Source of the DNA: an uncultured Rhodobacter sp.
GTDB lineage: Bacteria > Pseudomonadota > Alphaproteobacteria > Rhodobacterales > Rhodobacteraceae
Assembly: GCA_945952585.1 (NCBI GenBank)
Contig: CAMFII010000010.1
Coordinates: forward strand, 124,001-188,000
Direction: 5' to 3'
Length of the DNA: 64,000 nt
The notes beneath the pieces were generated by a model. That model ran no database searches. It was not told where the DNA came from and saw only the letters and a list, made by a program, of their open reading frames with translations. The stretch's first letter is position 1; each line of letters opens with the position of its first letter. Of the stretch, positions 17,780 through 27,044 are shown in pieces. The position numbers and the translations under genes were made by a program.

Positions 17780-18805
17780 ATGTTTCAGACCCGTTCGTCC
17801 CTGTCAGCCTGCCTTGGAGGAGCAATACTTCTCACAAGTGCGACGGTCGCGCTGGCCGCAGAGATCAATATCTATACTTCCCGCGAGCCGGGGCTGGTGC
17901 TGCCACTGCTGGACGCGTTCACCGCCCAAAGCGGCGTGAAGGTGAACACGGTGTTCCTGAAGGACGGGTTGGCCGAACGGGTCGAGGCAGAGGGCGCAAG
18001 CTCTCCCGCGGACATCCTGATGGCGGTGGATGCCGGCAATCTTGCGGACTTGGCCGAACGCGGATTGACCCAGCCGATCGACTCCGAACTGGTCCTGGCG
18101 GCAGTGCCGGCCGAGCTTCGCGATCCCCAGAACCAGTGGATCGGCCTGTCGATGCGGGCCCGCGTCGTCTATGCGGCAAAGGACCTCGATCTGACCGAGA
18201 TCACCTACGAACAGCTTGCCGATCCGGAATGGCAGGGCAAGATCTGCATCCGTTCGGGCCAGCACCCTTACAACACCGGGCTCTTTGCGGCCTATCTGGC
18301 GCATCACGGCGCCGAGGCGACCGAGACCTGGCTTGCCGGTCTCAAGGCCAATCTGGCGCGCAAGCCGGGTGGTGGTGACCGCGATGGCGCCAAGGACATC
18401 CTCGGCGGGATCTGCGATCTCGCGGTGGCGAATTCCTACTACGTCGGCCTGATGCAGGCCAACGAGAAGGAACCCGAACAGAAGGCCTGGGCCGAGGCGA
18501 TCAAGGTGCTGCTGCCGACTTTCGAAGGCGGCGGAACCCATGTGAACATATCGGGCGCGGCCATTGCCAAGAATGCGCCGAACAAGGCGGAGGCGCAGAA
18601 GCTGCTGGAGTTCCTGGTTTCGGACGAGGCGCAGCGCATCTATGCCGAAGCGAACTTCGAATATCCGGTGAAGCCCGGCATCGCCGCAGCCCCGGCCATT
18701 GCCGCCTTCGGGCCGCTGAAGGTCGATCCTATCCCCTTGACCGAAGTGGTGAAGGACAGAAAGGAAGCCAGCCTGCTGGCCGAGAAGGTCGGCCTCGGCA
18801 ACTGA
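17780..18805 (+). CDS. fbpA: Ferric iron ABC transporter, periplasmic binding protein
   Basis: The 341-residue protein has a signal peptide at residues 1-27 (ending TVALAA). The mature part starts EINIYTSREPGL, typical of FbpA/FutA. The adjacent tyrosines Y220 and Y221 (ANSYYVGL) correspond to the iron-binding pair of FbpA, and the N-terminal tyrosine in IYTSRE is also conserved. It captures ferric iron in the periplasm and hands it to FbpB/FbpC. The ATG at 17780 has AGGAG 8 bases upstream, so the longer open frame to 17693 is rejected. A strong hairpin follows the stop. Confidence 0.93.
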   Translation: MFQTRSSLSACLGGAILLTSATVALAAEINIYTSREPGLVLPLLDAFTAQSGVKVNTVFLKDGLAERVEAEGASSPADILMAVDAGNLADLAERGLTQPIDSELVLAAVPAELRDPQNQWIGLSMRARVVYAAKDLDLTEITYEQLADPEWQGKICIRSGQHPYNTGLFAAYLAHHGAEATETWLAGLKANLARKPGGGDRDGAKDILGGICDLAVANSYYVGLMQANEKEPEQKAWAEAIKVLLPTFEGGGTHVNISGAAIAKNAPNKAEAQKLLEFLVSDEAQRIYAEANFEYPVKPGIAAAPAIAAFGPLKVDPIPLTEVVKDRKEASLLAEKVGLGN

Positions 18806-18814
18806 CAAGGGAGA

Positions 18815-18840
18815 GGCGGGGGCTGCCGCTTGCCCCCGCC
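18815..18840 (+). other. Stable intercistronic hairpin between fbpA and fbpB
   Basis: GGCGGGGGC (18815-18823) and GCCCCCGCC (18832-18840) form a perfect 9-bp GC stem with an 8-base loop, without a T-run. Such elements after a binding-protein gene commonly protect its mRNA and lower expression of the downstream permease. Confidence 0.65.
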
Positions 18841-18851
18841 CCGCATCAGGC

Positions 18852-20546
18852 ATGACAATCGCCGAGTTGAGCAGCACCGTCTCGGACACCCCGTGCTCTG
18901 CCCCGCGAGGAGCAGGGCGAGGCTTGCTTTGGGCGGCGATGGCAATTTCCGCCCTGGTGCTGATGCCGCTGGCCGCGCTCGCCTGGCAGGCGGCGCATGG
19001 ATCGGCCGGGCTCTGGAGCCATCTGGCGGCCTATGTGCTGCTGCCGGCCTTGGGGCAGACTTCTATCCTTCTGGCTGGTGTCGGGACCCTGGTGATTGTC
19101 CTTGGCACCACCATGGCCTGGCTGGTGACAGCCTTTGACTTTCCGGGTCGCCGCATACTGGAATGGGCCCTGCTGCTGCCCCTGGCGATGCCGACCTACA
19201 TCATCGCCTATGCCTATCTTGACCTGCTGCACCCGCTTGGCCCGGTGCAGGAAACGCTTCGCGCCATCCTCAGCTTCGACAGCCCGCGCGCGTTCCGTTT
19301 GCCTGACATCAGGTCGATGCCGGGTGCGATCCTGCTGATCGGCTTTGTGCTTTATCCCTATGTCTACCTGCCGGTCAGGGCGATGTTCCTGATGCAGGCT
19401 GCAAACCTGATCGAAGCCGGCAGGATGCTCGGCTGTTCGCGGCGGACGGTCTTCCTGCGGCTTGCTGTGCCCCTTGCACGCCCAGGGATCGCTGCGGGGG
19501 CCGCACTGGCCCTGATGGAGGCGCTGAACGATATCGGCGCTTCCGAATTCCTGGGGGTGAACAGCCTCACTGTGTCGATCTACACGACCTGGGTGACCAG
19601 ATCGGACCTGTCCGGCGCGGCCCAGATCGCCCTCGCTCTGCTTGTCCTCGTCGTGCTGCTTCTTTCGGTCGAGCTATGGGCGCGCCGCAACCAGAGATTT
19701 GCCGGAAATGCGCAGCGCAGCGGCAGCATTGTGCCTGGCCGGCTTTCGGGGGCATGGGCCGCCGCAGCGCTGATCCTTGGCCTCTTGCCTGTCGCAATCG
19801 GCTTCGGCGCCCCGGCCCTGTACCTCTTCTCGGAAGCCCTGCAACGCTGGCAGACCTCTGGCATCCCCGCTGCGCTTCTGGTCGAGACCCGGAACACGCT
19901 TCTGATGGCCAGTGTTGCGACGTTTCTCGTCCTCGTTTGCGGCACTGTGGTTGCCTATGCGGGGCGGGCCCTGCCCGGTCAGACAGCCGCCCTGACCGGA
20001 CGGATCGCGGGGCTTGGCTATGCGATGCCCGGAACCGTCATCGCGATCGGCGTACTCATCCCGGTGGCAGGGCTGGACCGGATGCTTGACCTGGGCGCGA
20101 AACTGGCCTTCGGCCTTCCCCTGGGCCTTGTGCTGATCGGTTCGGGTACGGCGCTTGCCTATGCCTATACAGTGCGGTTCCTGGCGATCGGCACCGGTTC
20201 GGTCGAGGCGGGCTTCAACCGAATACCCCGCTCGCTGGACCATGCGGCCCGCAGTCTGGGCCATGGGCCGGGGGCGAGCTTTCGCAGGCTGCATCTGCCG
20301 CTCAGCCGCGCGGCCCTTGCGGCTGCAGCGCTTCTGGTCTTCGTCGATGCGATGAAGGAACTGTCGGCCACCCTCCTGCTGCGCCCGCTGAACTTCGAGA
20401 CGTTGGCGACCCGTCTTTACGGAGAGGCCGCCCGAGGCACTCACGAGGACGGCGCGATGGCCGCCCTCGCGATCGTCGTTGCCGGCATTGCCCCGGTAGT
20501 CCTGCTGGCGCGTATCGGCCGGCGGAAACCGCAGGAACCCGCCTGA
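18852..20546 (+). CDS. fbpB: Ferric iron ABC transporter, duplicated permease
   Basis: The 564-residue inner-membrane protein has about 12 hydrophobic segments. It carries two BPD-transp-1 domains in tandem, as in FbpB. Each half carries an EAA-type loop: EAGRMLGCSRRTVFLRLAVPLARPG in the first and DHAARSLGHGPGASFRRLHLPLSR in the second. A short cytoplasmic N terminus precedes the first membrane segment. It forms the translocation channel for iron with two FbpC subunits. It lies 46 bases after fbpA across a hairpin and is followed by another hairpin. Confidence 0.92.
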   Translation: MTIAELSSTVSDTPCSAPRGAGRGLLWAAMAISALVLMPLAALAWQAAHGSAGLWSHLAAYVLLPALGQTSILLAGVGTLVIVLGTTMAWLVTAFDFPGRRILEWALLLPLAMPTYIIAYAYLDLLHPLGPVQETLRAILSFDSPRAFRLPDIRSMPGAILLIGFVLYPYVYLPVRAMFLMQAANLIEAGRMLGCSRRTVFLRLAVPLARPGIAAGAALALMEALNDIGASEFLGVNSLTVSIYTTWVTRSDLSGAAQIALALLVLVVLLLSVELWARRNQRFAGNAQRSGSIVPGRLSGAWAAAALILGLLPVAIGFGAPALYLFSEALQRWQTSGIPAALLVETRNTLLMASVATFLVLVCGTVVAYAGRALPGQTAALTGRIAGLGYAMPGTVIAIGVLIPVAGLDRMLDLGAKLAFGLPLGLVLIGSGTALAYAYTVRFLAIGTGSVEAGFNRIPRSLDHAARSLGHGPGASFRRLHLPLSRAALAAAALLVFVDAMKELSATLLLRPLNFETLATRLYGEAARGTHEDGAMAALAIVVAGIAPVVLLARIGRRKPQEPA

Positions 20547-20563
20547 ACAGTCGACAGGCTTGC

Positions 20564-20596
20564 AGCCGGATAAAGCGACTGAGGGCTTTGCCGGCT
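20564..20596 (+). terminator. Hairpin downstream of fbpB
   Basis: AGCCGG (20564-20569) pairs with CCGGCT (20591-20596), with an inner AAAGC/GCTTT arm around an 8-base loop. It lies 17 bases after the fbpB stop. There is no T-run, so the termination role is uncertain. The remaining bases up to 20807 hold nothing recognisable. Confidence 0.45.
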
Positions 20597-20807
20597 CATT
20601 GGCGTGCCCCGAACGTTTGGTCCGGTCTCAGCCGTGATACTGACTGTTCTTGGAGCTACGGCGGGGGTGGCCGGCCAAACGGCAAGTGGGACGTGGGGAA
20701 TGCAGGAGATATGCTCCGCTGATATGACAAACTCTCCCAAGGCTTTGATGTCAGCGTTCCTCGCCCAAGAGAGCATCACATTGACCTGTCATTCCTTCAA
20801 ACGCGCC

Positions 20808-22358
20808 CTAAAGGGTGTCCGGGCCGGCGGCTCCGCCATCAGGAAGAACCGGGTCATTGATCCCTTCCAGGCCATCCAGTGTTCGGGCAACTCCTGAGGG
20901 ACAGGCATAGAGCTTCGGCATCACCACGTTGCCGGAGACTTCCAGCTTGTAGTGGCGTCCGAGTTCTTCAAGCACGGCCGCGCCAAGTCTTGGATCCGCG
21001 CGCAGGCTGCCCCGGTGGGACGCGTCCAGTCGTGGCGAGTGGAAGGCCTGTTCGAGCGACATGTCGAAGTCAAGCATCAGGGCGGCGATCTGCGAGACGC
21101 AGGGCATGATGAGGTCGCCGCCGGAAGCCCCGATCGCGAACATCGCCGATCCATCCCGGACGGCGACCGTCGGCACCATGTTTGACGAATTGATCCGCTT
21201 GCCGCCTTCCATCGAGGTGCGCAAACCGGGCCGCGGGTCAAAATAGCTGACGCCGTTGTTGAGGGCGAGGCCCGTCTCGGGAAGCGTGATGCCCGCCCCG
21301 AAATGGTCGAGCAGCGTGTAGGTCAGCGCGACCATGTTGCCGTCCGCATCCGCCGCCGACAGCGACGAGGTCGAGCTTCCGACTTCCGCCAGGGTGCCAT
21401 TCCGGGCGCGGTGCGCGCGCCAGGCCATCTCGAGTGCGTCGGCGTAGATGCGCCACGTATTCGCATCCGGCGCCTTCGGCGGAGCCGGCAGGCGTTCCGC
21501 GATATGGGCGAGGAAATCGCGCTGGCGCAGGCCGCCGCTTTGCTCGCCCGGAGTGTAGAGCGTTGCGTTTCGATGCTGGGCCTCCATCGGGGCGTATTCG
21601 CGCACCTCGTAGGCCGCGAGGTCTTCCATGGTCATCCGGTTGCCCTGCGCCTGCAATTCGCGCACCAGATCGCGGCCAAGCTCGCCACGGTAGAAACCTT
21701 CGGCGCCGGTTTCCGCCAGCCTGCGCAAGGTGCGGGCGAGGCCGGGAATCCTCAGCGGCGCACCGGGTTGCAGAGGGACGCCTCCGGGAAGGTAGATCGA
21801 TGCCGCCGTCGGATCCTTGCGCAGGATCTCCATTTCCGAAGAAATCATCAGCGTGCAGAACCAGCTTGCCGGGATGCCGGCCTCGGCCAGGCGGATGGCG
21901 GGCTGCAGGGTCTCGGCTAGGCTTTTGTGACCGAACCGTCGCAACGCATGGTCAAACCCCGCGACGGCGCCGGGGACGGTGACCGCGCGGGCGCCCTGGG
22001 TGTTGGCAAAGTTCTTCACCGCCGGAAAACCCATCGAGGTCGCGGGCAGACTGTCGTCGATCGGATAGTCCGAGGCGACCAATGCCATTGGCAGGACGCC
22101 CTGGAAATCCAACGCAACCGCACGCTGTTCGGCCGCCAGCCAGATCACCATGAAGCCGCTGCCCCCCACCCCGCACATCCAGGGCTCGACGGTACCGAGG
22201 GCAAGCGCCGCGGCAACGGCGGCATCCACCGCATTCCCCCCCTGCGCGAGAAGCTCCGCGCCCGCCTCGGCGGCCCTGATCTGCTGGGCCGCAACCATTC
22301 CATGCCGGCTTTTGACGGGTCGCTTCACGGTCTCCCACCGGTCTGCCGCAGTCTGCAT
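20808..22358 (-). CDS. Gamma-glutamyltransferase-family protein
   Basis: The 516-residue Ntn-hydrolase homologue is slightly shorter than classical GGT (about 550-580). The N-terminal MVAAQQIRAAEAGAELLAQGGNAVDAA and the glycine-rich MCGVGGSGFM are typical. The autocatalytic Thr corresponds to T330 in GSSTSSLSAADADGNMV. The nucleophile is kept, but the usual T-H-[FY]-S after it is changed to S-S-L-S. No signal peptide is visible, so it is probably cytoplasmic, unlike E. coli GGT. It is divergent from a GntR regulator and a Pot-type importer and may cleave gamma-glutamyl amides brought in or formed by that pathway. The substrate is unknown. Confidence 0.85.
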   Translation of the reverse strand: MQTAADRWETVKRPVKSRHGMVAAQQIRAAEAGAELLAQGGNAVDAAVAAALALGTVEPWMCGVGGSGFMVIWLAAEQRAVALDFQGVLPMALVASDYPIDDSLPATSMGFPAVKNFANTQGARAVTVPGAVAGFDHALRRFGHKSLAETLQPAIRLAEAGIPASWFCTLMISSEMEILRKDPTAASIYLPGGVPLQPGAPLRIPGLARTLRRLAETGAEGFYRGELGRDLVRELQAQGNRMTMEDLAAYEVREYAPMEAQHRNATLYTPGEQSGGLRQRDFLAHIAERLPAPPKAPDANTWRIYADALEMAWRAHRARNGTLAEVGSSTSSLSAADADGNMVALTYTLLDHFGAGITLPETGLALNNGVSYFDPRPGLRTSMEGGKRINSSNMVPTVAVRDGSAMFAIGASGGDLIMPCVSQIAALMLDFDMSLEQAFHSPRLDASHRGSLRADPRLGAAVLEELGRHYKLEVSGNVVMPKLYACPSGVARTLDGLEGINDPVLPDGGAAGPDTL

Positions 22359-22400
22359 TTCGGACTCCCTTACGAATCGGTTGCCTGTTGGCGTGCGTTC

Positions 22401-22420
22401 AGTATATCTCTCAATATATC
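22401..22420. promoter_or_regulatory. TATAT-N6-ATATA inverted repeat between ggt-like gene and GntR
   Basis: AGTATATCTCTCAATATATC contains TATAT and ATATA arms separated by six bases. It lies in the 86-base gap between divergent genes, 25 bases before the GntR start. It is a candidate autoregulatory operator and/or AT-rich promoter core. Confidence 0.4.
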
Positions 22421-22444
22421 GAAAACGGCCAGAGGCTACTTCTC

Positions 22445-23113
22445 ATGAGTCCCCGCAAGAGCGATGAAGCCTACATTGAGCTGAGACGGCGGATCATGCT
22501 TGCAGAGCTGCCGCCGAACAGCCTGCTCGACGAAAAGGCGCTTCAGCTGGATCTCGACTGCGGCCGGACGCCGCTGCGCGAAGCGATCCTTCGGCTCACG
22601 CAGGAAGGCCTTGCGGTGTCGATGGGTCGGCGTGGCTATGCGGTGGCCAGCGCGACGCCGGAAGACCTGAGGCGGTGCTACGAGCTTCGGCGTGAACTTG
22701 AGTGCTTCACGGCCGGACTGGCTGCCGAGCGCCGCACCCCTGAGGATCTGGCAAGCCTCGATGCCTTCCTGGAAAGGGTTCAGGCCGAGATGGACGATCA
22801 GGCGGGCAAGGTCATCTGGGAGCTTTCGGTCGACGAAGAGTTCCACCGCCTGATCGCGCGTGCCGCGGCCAACCAGTTTGCCCAAAGGTATCTTGAGTCG
22901 CTCTTCGGACTGTCTGTCCGCAGCCTCTACGTCTCACACGTCCCGATCACCTTCGTGCGCGAGGAGTTCAGCACTTATCGCGCCCTCGTGGATGCAATCC
23001 GGATGCACGACGTCGCCGCGGCCCGCGCGGCGATGTCTGCGCACCTGACGGTCAGCCCGGTCAAGGCGATCGCACAGGAAGCCAGCCGAGAGAAAAGCAA
23101 GGTGTCGCGATGA
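22445..23113 (+). CDS. GntR-family regulator with FCD ligand domain
   Basis: The 222-residue regulator has an N-terminal winged helix (YIELRRRIMLAELPPNSLLDEKAL, then GRTPLREAILRLTQEGLA) and a C-terminal all-helical FCD domain. The FCD domain has the expected metal-type histidines in EFHRLI and in the late AHL region. FCD regulators usually sense small organic acids and repress the adjacent catabolic operon. The ATG at 22445 is preferred over the frame start at 22388 because AGAGG lies upstream and the domain begins there. It overlaps the first permease gene by 4 bases (ATGA), so regulator and importer are co-expressed. Confidence 0.92.
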   Translation: MSPRKSDEAYIELRRRIMLAELPPNSLLDEKALQLDLDCGRTPLREAILRLTQEGLAVSMGRRGYAVASATPEDLRRCYELRRELECFTAGLAAERRTPEDLASLDAFLERVQAEMDDQAGKVIWELSVDEEFHRLIARAAANQFAQRYLESLFGLSVRSLYVSHVPITFVREEFSTYRALVDAIRMHDVAAARAAMSAHLTVSPVKAIAQEASREKSKVSR

Positions 23114-23967
23114 GGAGAGAGCGTCGCGAGCAACTGCAGACCGGACTGATGCTGGCCCCGTCGGTGCTGTTGCTGGCAGTGTTCGTCCTTATCCCGATCT
23201 GCGTCGTCTTCGCCTACAGCTTTGCCCTGAGGGACCCCTATGGCGCGGTGCTGCCCGGCTTCACGTTCGACAATTACCGCGACCTGTTCCAAGGCGTTTA
23301 TCTGCAGATCTTCGTCAACTCGTTCTATCTCGCGGGGATGACGACGGCGCTGTGCCTACTCATCGGCTATCCCGTCGCCTACTTCATCGCCTTCAAGGCC
23401 GGCAGGGCAGCGCCGGCGCTGCTGCTGCTGCTGCTGATCCCGTTCTGGATCAATTTCCTGATCCGCATCTCGGCCTGGGTCGTCCTGCTCGGGCGCGGCG
23501 GCCTCATCAATCAGGGGCTTCTGCTGTCCGGGTTGATCGATGTTCCCGTCGGGATGCTGGGTACTGTCGGCGCGACGCTCGTTGGCATGGTCTATGCCTT
23601 CCTGCCGGTGACGGTCTTTCCGATCTACGCCGCCCTGACACCGATCGATCGCCGCCTTCTCGAGGCCGGGGCGGATCTTGGCGCCGGACCCGCAGAGACC
23701 TTCTTCCGGATCACGCTGCCCCTGTCCCTGCCGGGCGTCCTGGCCGCAGCGCTGTTCGTCTTCGTGCCGTCTATGGGGGTCTTCGCGATCCCGGTCCTTC
23801 TGGGCGGTGGCAAGGAGATCATCCTTGGCAACCTGATTGTCCAGTTGTTCCTCGAGTTCCGCAACATCCCGGCAGGTTCGGCCGTCTCGATCCTCCTGCT
23901 CGTCCTCTCGGGTTTCGGCATCCTTCTCTACATGCGTGCGCTTCGGCGGGTGGAGGCAATGAAATGA
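23110..23967 (+). CDS. Pot-type ABC transporter permease (PotB-like)
   Basis: The 285-residue inner-membrane protein has six predicted helices and the BPD-transp-1 EAA loop (LEAGADLGAGPAETFFRITLPLSLPG). Similarity is to the PotB/PotH family of the spermidine/putrescine-type importers, which also includes many transporters for other amines and organic acids. Start and stop overlap the neighbouring genes by 4 bases each. The substrate is not determined by the sequence. Confidence 0.9.
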   Translation: MRRERREQLQTGLMLAPSVLLLAVFVLIPICVVFAYSFALRDPYGAVLPGFTFDNYRDLFQGVYLQIFVNSFYLAGMTTALCLLIGYPVAYFIAFKAGRAAPALLLLLLIPFWINFLIRISAWVVLLGRGGLINQGLLLSGLIDVPVGMLGTVGATLVGMVYAFLPVTVFPIYAALTPIDRRLLEAGADLGAGPAETFFRITLPLSLPGVLAAALFVFVPSMGVFAIPVLLGGGKEIILGNLIVQLFLEFRNIPAGSAVSILLLVLSGFGILLYMRALRRVEAMK

Positions 23968-24791
23968 CGCCCCATCGTGCAATGCCCAACTGGTTCGTCA
24001 GGCGCTTCGTCTACGGCATATCGGGCTGGGTCACGCTGCTCAGCTATCTCTTCATGCTGTTGCCCATCGTCGTTCTGCTGGCTTTTGCCTTCAATGCCGG
24101 CAAGTCGACGGTCGTCTGGACGGGTTTCTCGCTCAAATGGTTCGAAAAGGTGGTGACGAACCGCAACATCATCCAGGCCCTGCAAGTCAGCCTGATCGTA
24201 GCGGTCGCGAGCGCGGCGCTTTCGACCATGATCGGTGCCGCCGCTGCCGTGGCGATCACGCGGCGCGCGTTTCCGGGTCGGGACATTCTGAGTGCCGCCC
24301 TCGCCGCGCCCCTCGTCCTGCCCGAGATCGTGCTCAGCGTGGCCCTTCTCGTCTTCATGTCCTTTGCCGGGGTGACCCTTGGCTATACGACGATGATCAT
24401 CGGTCACATCCTGATCTCGATCCCCTTCGCCACGCTGATTGTCCGCGCCGCAGCCTCTTCGCTTGACGTGCGGCTCGAGAATGCCGCGGCCGATCTCGGG
24501 GCCAACGAGTGGCAGACATTCTACATGGTGACGCTGCCCCAGCTGATGCCTTCGATCCTGACGGCCTTCATCCTGTCGGCCACGCTTTCCTTCGACAATC
24601 TGGTGATGTCGACCTTCACCTCCGGTGTCGGAACGACAACCCTGCCCCTTCGCATCTACTCGATGCTGAAGCTGGGAATTACGCCTGAAATCAACGCACT
24701 CGGTGCGCTGATGGTCTTGGCCAACGTCACGATCCTGTTGTTGGTCATGAGCCGTTACCTGCCCCTGATCCTGAAAACCAACCGGCGCTGA
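23964..24791 (+). CDS. Pot-type ABC transporter permease (PotC-like)
   Basis: The 275-residue six-helix permease is the partner of the preceding one, with EAA loop LENAAADLGANEWQTFYMVTLPQLMP and the family-typical SFDNLVMSTF and GITPEINALG segments. The ATG at 23964 overlaps the upstream stop (ATGAAATGA context), showing tight translational coupling. The longer open frame starting at 23352 is antisense-free but overlaps the PotB-like gene and is rejected. Confidence 0.9.
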   Translation: MTPHRAMPNWFVRRFVYGISGWVTLLSYLFMLLPIVVLLAFAFNAGKSTVVWTGFSLKWFEKVVTNRNIIQALQVSLIVAVASAALSTMIGAAAAVAITRRAFPGRDILSAALAAPLVLPEIVLSVALLVFMSFAGVTLGYTTMIIGHILISIPFATLIVRAAASSLDVRLENAAADLGANEWQTFYMVTLPQLMPSILTAFILSATLSFDNLVMSTFTSGVGTTTLPLRIYSMLKLGITPEINALGALMVLANVTILLLVMSRYLPLILKTNRR

Positions 24792-24829
24792 ACGACCGGA
24801 CCCGCTCACCATCCAACCTGGAGACAACC

Positions 24830-25864
24830 ATGACCAAGAGACTTTCACTCGGCCTGACGGCATCTGCGCTGGCGCTGTTCGTCGCTCTTCCCGCCCTTGC
24901 AGAGGACCTGCGGATCTTTGGCTGGTCCGGCGAAATGCCGGACGAGGTCCTTGCCGATTTCGAAAAGGAAACCGGGATCAAGGTGACCTTCGACACCTTC
25001 GACAGCAACGAATCCCTGATCGCGAAACTCGATGCCGGCGGGTCTGGCTATGACCTGGTGAACCCGTCGCAATACGCGGTCCAGATCCTGGCCAAGCACG
25101 GAAAACTCGCCGAGCTCGATCATTCCAAGATCACGACCTACGACCAGGTCGGTCCGACCTTCAAGGAAGTGTCCTACGATCCCGGCAACAAGTACTCGCT
25201 GCCCTATGTGTGGGGCACCACGGGTCTGGCCTACAACAAGACCTGCGTGGACCAGCCGATCACCAGCTGGAAGTCCCTGTTCGACGAGAAATACAAGGGC
25301 CGTATCTACATGCTGGACAACATGCTTGCGGCCTACATCGTCGGGCTGCAGGTGAACGGCTTCAGCGCCAACAGCTCCGACCCCGCCGAGATCGAGAAGG
25401 CGACCGAGACGCTGATCGGACAAAAGCCGGTGCTCGCAGGCTACAACAGCACCAACTTCGCTGACCTCGTCTCGTCGGGCGAGGCCTGCATCGTCGAAAG
25501 CTGGTCGTCGTCGGTGCTTCAGGCCATCGCGGACAACCCCGATGTCGTCTACGTGCTGCCGGAAGAAGGCGGCACGATGTGGATCGACGGCTACAGCATA
25601 CTGACAGACGCCCCGAACCCGGACGCGGCCTACAAGTTCCTGTCCTACATCCTGCGCCCCGAAGTCGCGGCCAAGACGACCGAGCTGACCAAGACCGCGA
25701 CCGTGGTGCCCGCGTCCAAGGCCCTGCTGCCCAAGGAAATCGCAGAAAACGCGGCCGTGTTCCCGGATGACGCGACCATCAAGAACGCCGACTTCATCCT
25801 CGATCTCGGCGACGCGATGAAGCTTTACCAGGACGGTTGGACCAAGGTCAAAGCCGCCCAGTAA
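24830..25864 (+). CDS. Pot-type ABC transporter, periplasmic substrate-binding protein
   Basis: The 344-residue protein has a signal peptide (residues 1-24, ending LPALA). The mature start EDLRIFGWSGEMPDEVLADFEKETGIKV is typical of PotD/PotF proteins. The middle part has the family motif LPYVWGTTGLAYNK and a late WIDGYSI. It delivers the substrate to the two permeases just upstream. Polyamine-type binding residues cannot be checked without a structure-based alignment, so the ligand is left open. Confidence 0.92.
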   Translation: MTKRLSLGLTASALALFVALPALAEDLRIFGWSGEMPDEVLADFEKETGIKVTFDTFDSNESLIAKLDAGGSGYDLVNPSQYAVQILAKHGKLAELDHSKITTYDQVGPTFKEVSYDPGNKYSLPYVWGTTGLAYNKTCVDQPITSWKSLFDEKYKGRIYMLDNMLAAYIVGLQVNGFSANSSDPAEIEKATETLIGQKPVLAGYNSTNFADLVSSGEACIVESWSSSVLQAIADNPDVVYVLPEEGGTMWIDGYSILTDAPNPDAAYKFLSYILRPEVAAKTTELTKTATVVPASKALLPKEIAENAAVFPDDATIKNADFILDLGDAMKLYQDGWTKVKAAQ

Positions 25865-25926
25865 TCTGCATGATCCCGGACGCGCGCGGCCTGCCCCGCG
25901 CGTCCCCCCATCCCGTCAGCAAGCGA

Positions 25927-27027
25927 ATGCACATGTCCCCCTCAACCACAGATCCGCGCTCAGCCAAGGCCGTTGTCGAGCTGAAAGGCGTCGTGAAGCG
26001 CTTCGCGTCCTTCACGGCCTTGCGGCAGATGGACCTGACGATCCGTGAAGGCGAGTTCTTCACGATGCTCGGGGCTTCCGGCTGCGGCAAGACCACGACG
26101 TTGCGCCTGATCGCCGGGTTCGAGTTGCCGACCGAAGGGCAGATCCTGATCGCGGGTCAGGACGTCTCGGATGTGCCGGCGCACCTCCGCCCCGTCCATA
26201 CGGTGTTTCAGAACTACGCCCTGTTCCCGCACCTGTCGGTGCTGGACAACGTCGCCTTCCCGCTGAAGGTGCATCGTGTCGCCAAGCCTGAACGGATGGA
26301 ACGCGCGCGGGCCGCACTCGATCTGGTCCAGATGGGAAATTTCGCGGATCGCCGGCCCTCGCAGCTATCGGGCGGCCAACAGCAGCGGGTCGCGCTGGCC
26401 AGGGCGCTTGTCAACGAGCCGAGGGTTCTGCTGCTGGACGAACCGCTCGGCGCGCTTGACCTGAAGCTCCGCAAGGAGATGCAGGCAGAACTGAAGGCGA
26501 TGCAGCGGCGTCTGGGCATCACCTTCATTTTCGTCACCCATGACCAGGAAGAGGCGCTGACCATGTCGGACCGGATCGCCCTGATGAAGGGGGGCGAGAT
26601 CATTCAGCTCGACACGCCCTCTGGTCTCTATGACCGTCCGGCGAGCGCCTATGTCGCGGACTTCATCGGCGAAACGAACATGGTCCCCGCACGCATCCTG
26701 TCCAGCGATGCGCAGGGGACGATGGTCGAGGCCATGGGTGGGCAGTTGCGGGTGGCGGGCAGCTTTGACCAGCCGGCCGGAACCGAGGTGAAACTGGCAT
26801 TCAGGCCGGAACGCGTGGGCGAGGCAGTCTCCGAGACAGACAATTCGGTCGAAGGCCGACTGGCCGACATCGAGTTCATCGGGACTGACCTGCGCATGAC
26901 CCATCACATGGCCGATGGCAGCCGCATCGTGCTGCGTCGCCAGAACAGCGGACTTGCCGTGCCCGATCTTGGCGAGATCCGAAAGCTCAGCTTCCGGCCC
27001 AAGGATCTGCGGATCTTCGGCCTCTGA
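25927..27027 (+). CDS. Pot-type ABC transporter, ATP-binding protein (PotA-like)
   Basis: The 366-residue ATPase has Walker A GASGCGKTT, Q-loop FQNYALFPH, signature [15 protein letters not shown], Walker B LLLDEPLGALD and H-loop [11 protein letters not shown]-terminal TOBE domain begins near residue 280. Possible starts are 25927 (MHMS) and 25933, both with weak ribosome sites; an open frame extends upstream to 25837. It is the last transport gene of the cassette and is followed 18 bases later by catabolic genes. Confidence 0.9.
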   Translation: MHMSPSTTDPRSAKAVVELKGVVKRFASFTALRQMDLTIREGEFFTMLGASGCGKTTTLRLIAGFELPTEGQILIAGQDVSDVPAHLRPVHTVFQNYALFPHLSVLDNVAFPLKVHRVAKPERMERARAALDLVQMGNFADRRPSQLSGGQQQRVALARALVNEPRVLLLDEPLGALDLKLRKEMQAELKAMQRRLGITFIFVTHDQEEALTMSDRIALMKGGEIIQLDTPSGLYDRPASAYVADFIGETNMVPARILSSDAQGTMVEAMGGQLRVAGSFDQPAGTEVKLAFRPERVGEAVSETDNSVEGRLADIEFIGTDLRMTHHMADGSRIVLRRQNSGLAVPDLGEIRKLSFRPKDLRIFGL

Positions 27028-27044
27028 AACAGCAAGGAAACACC

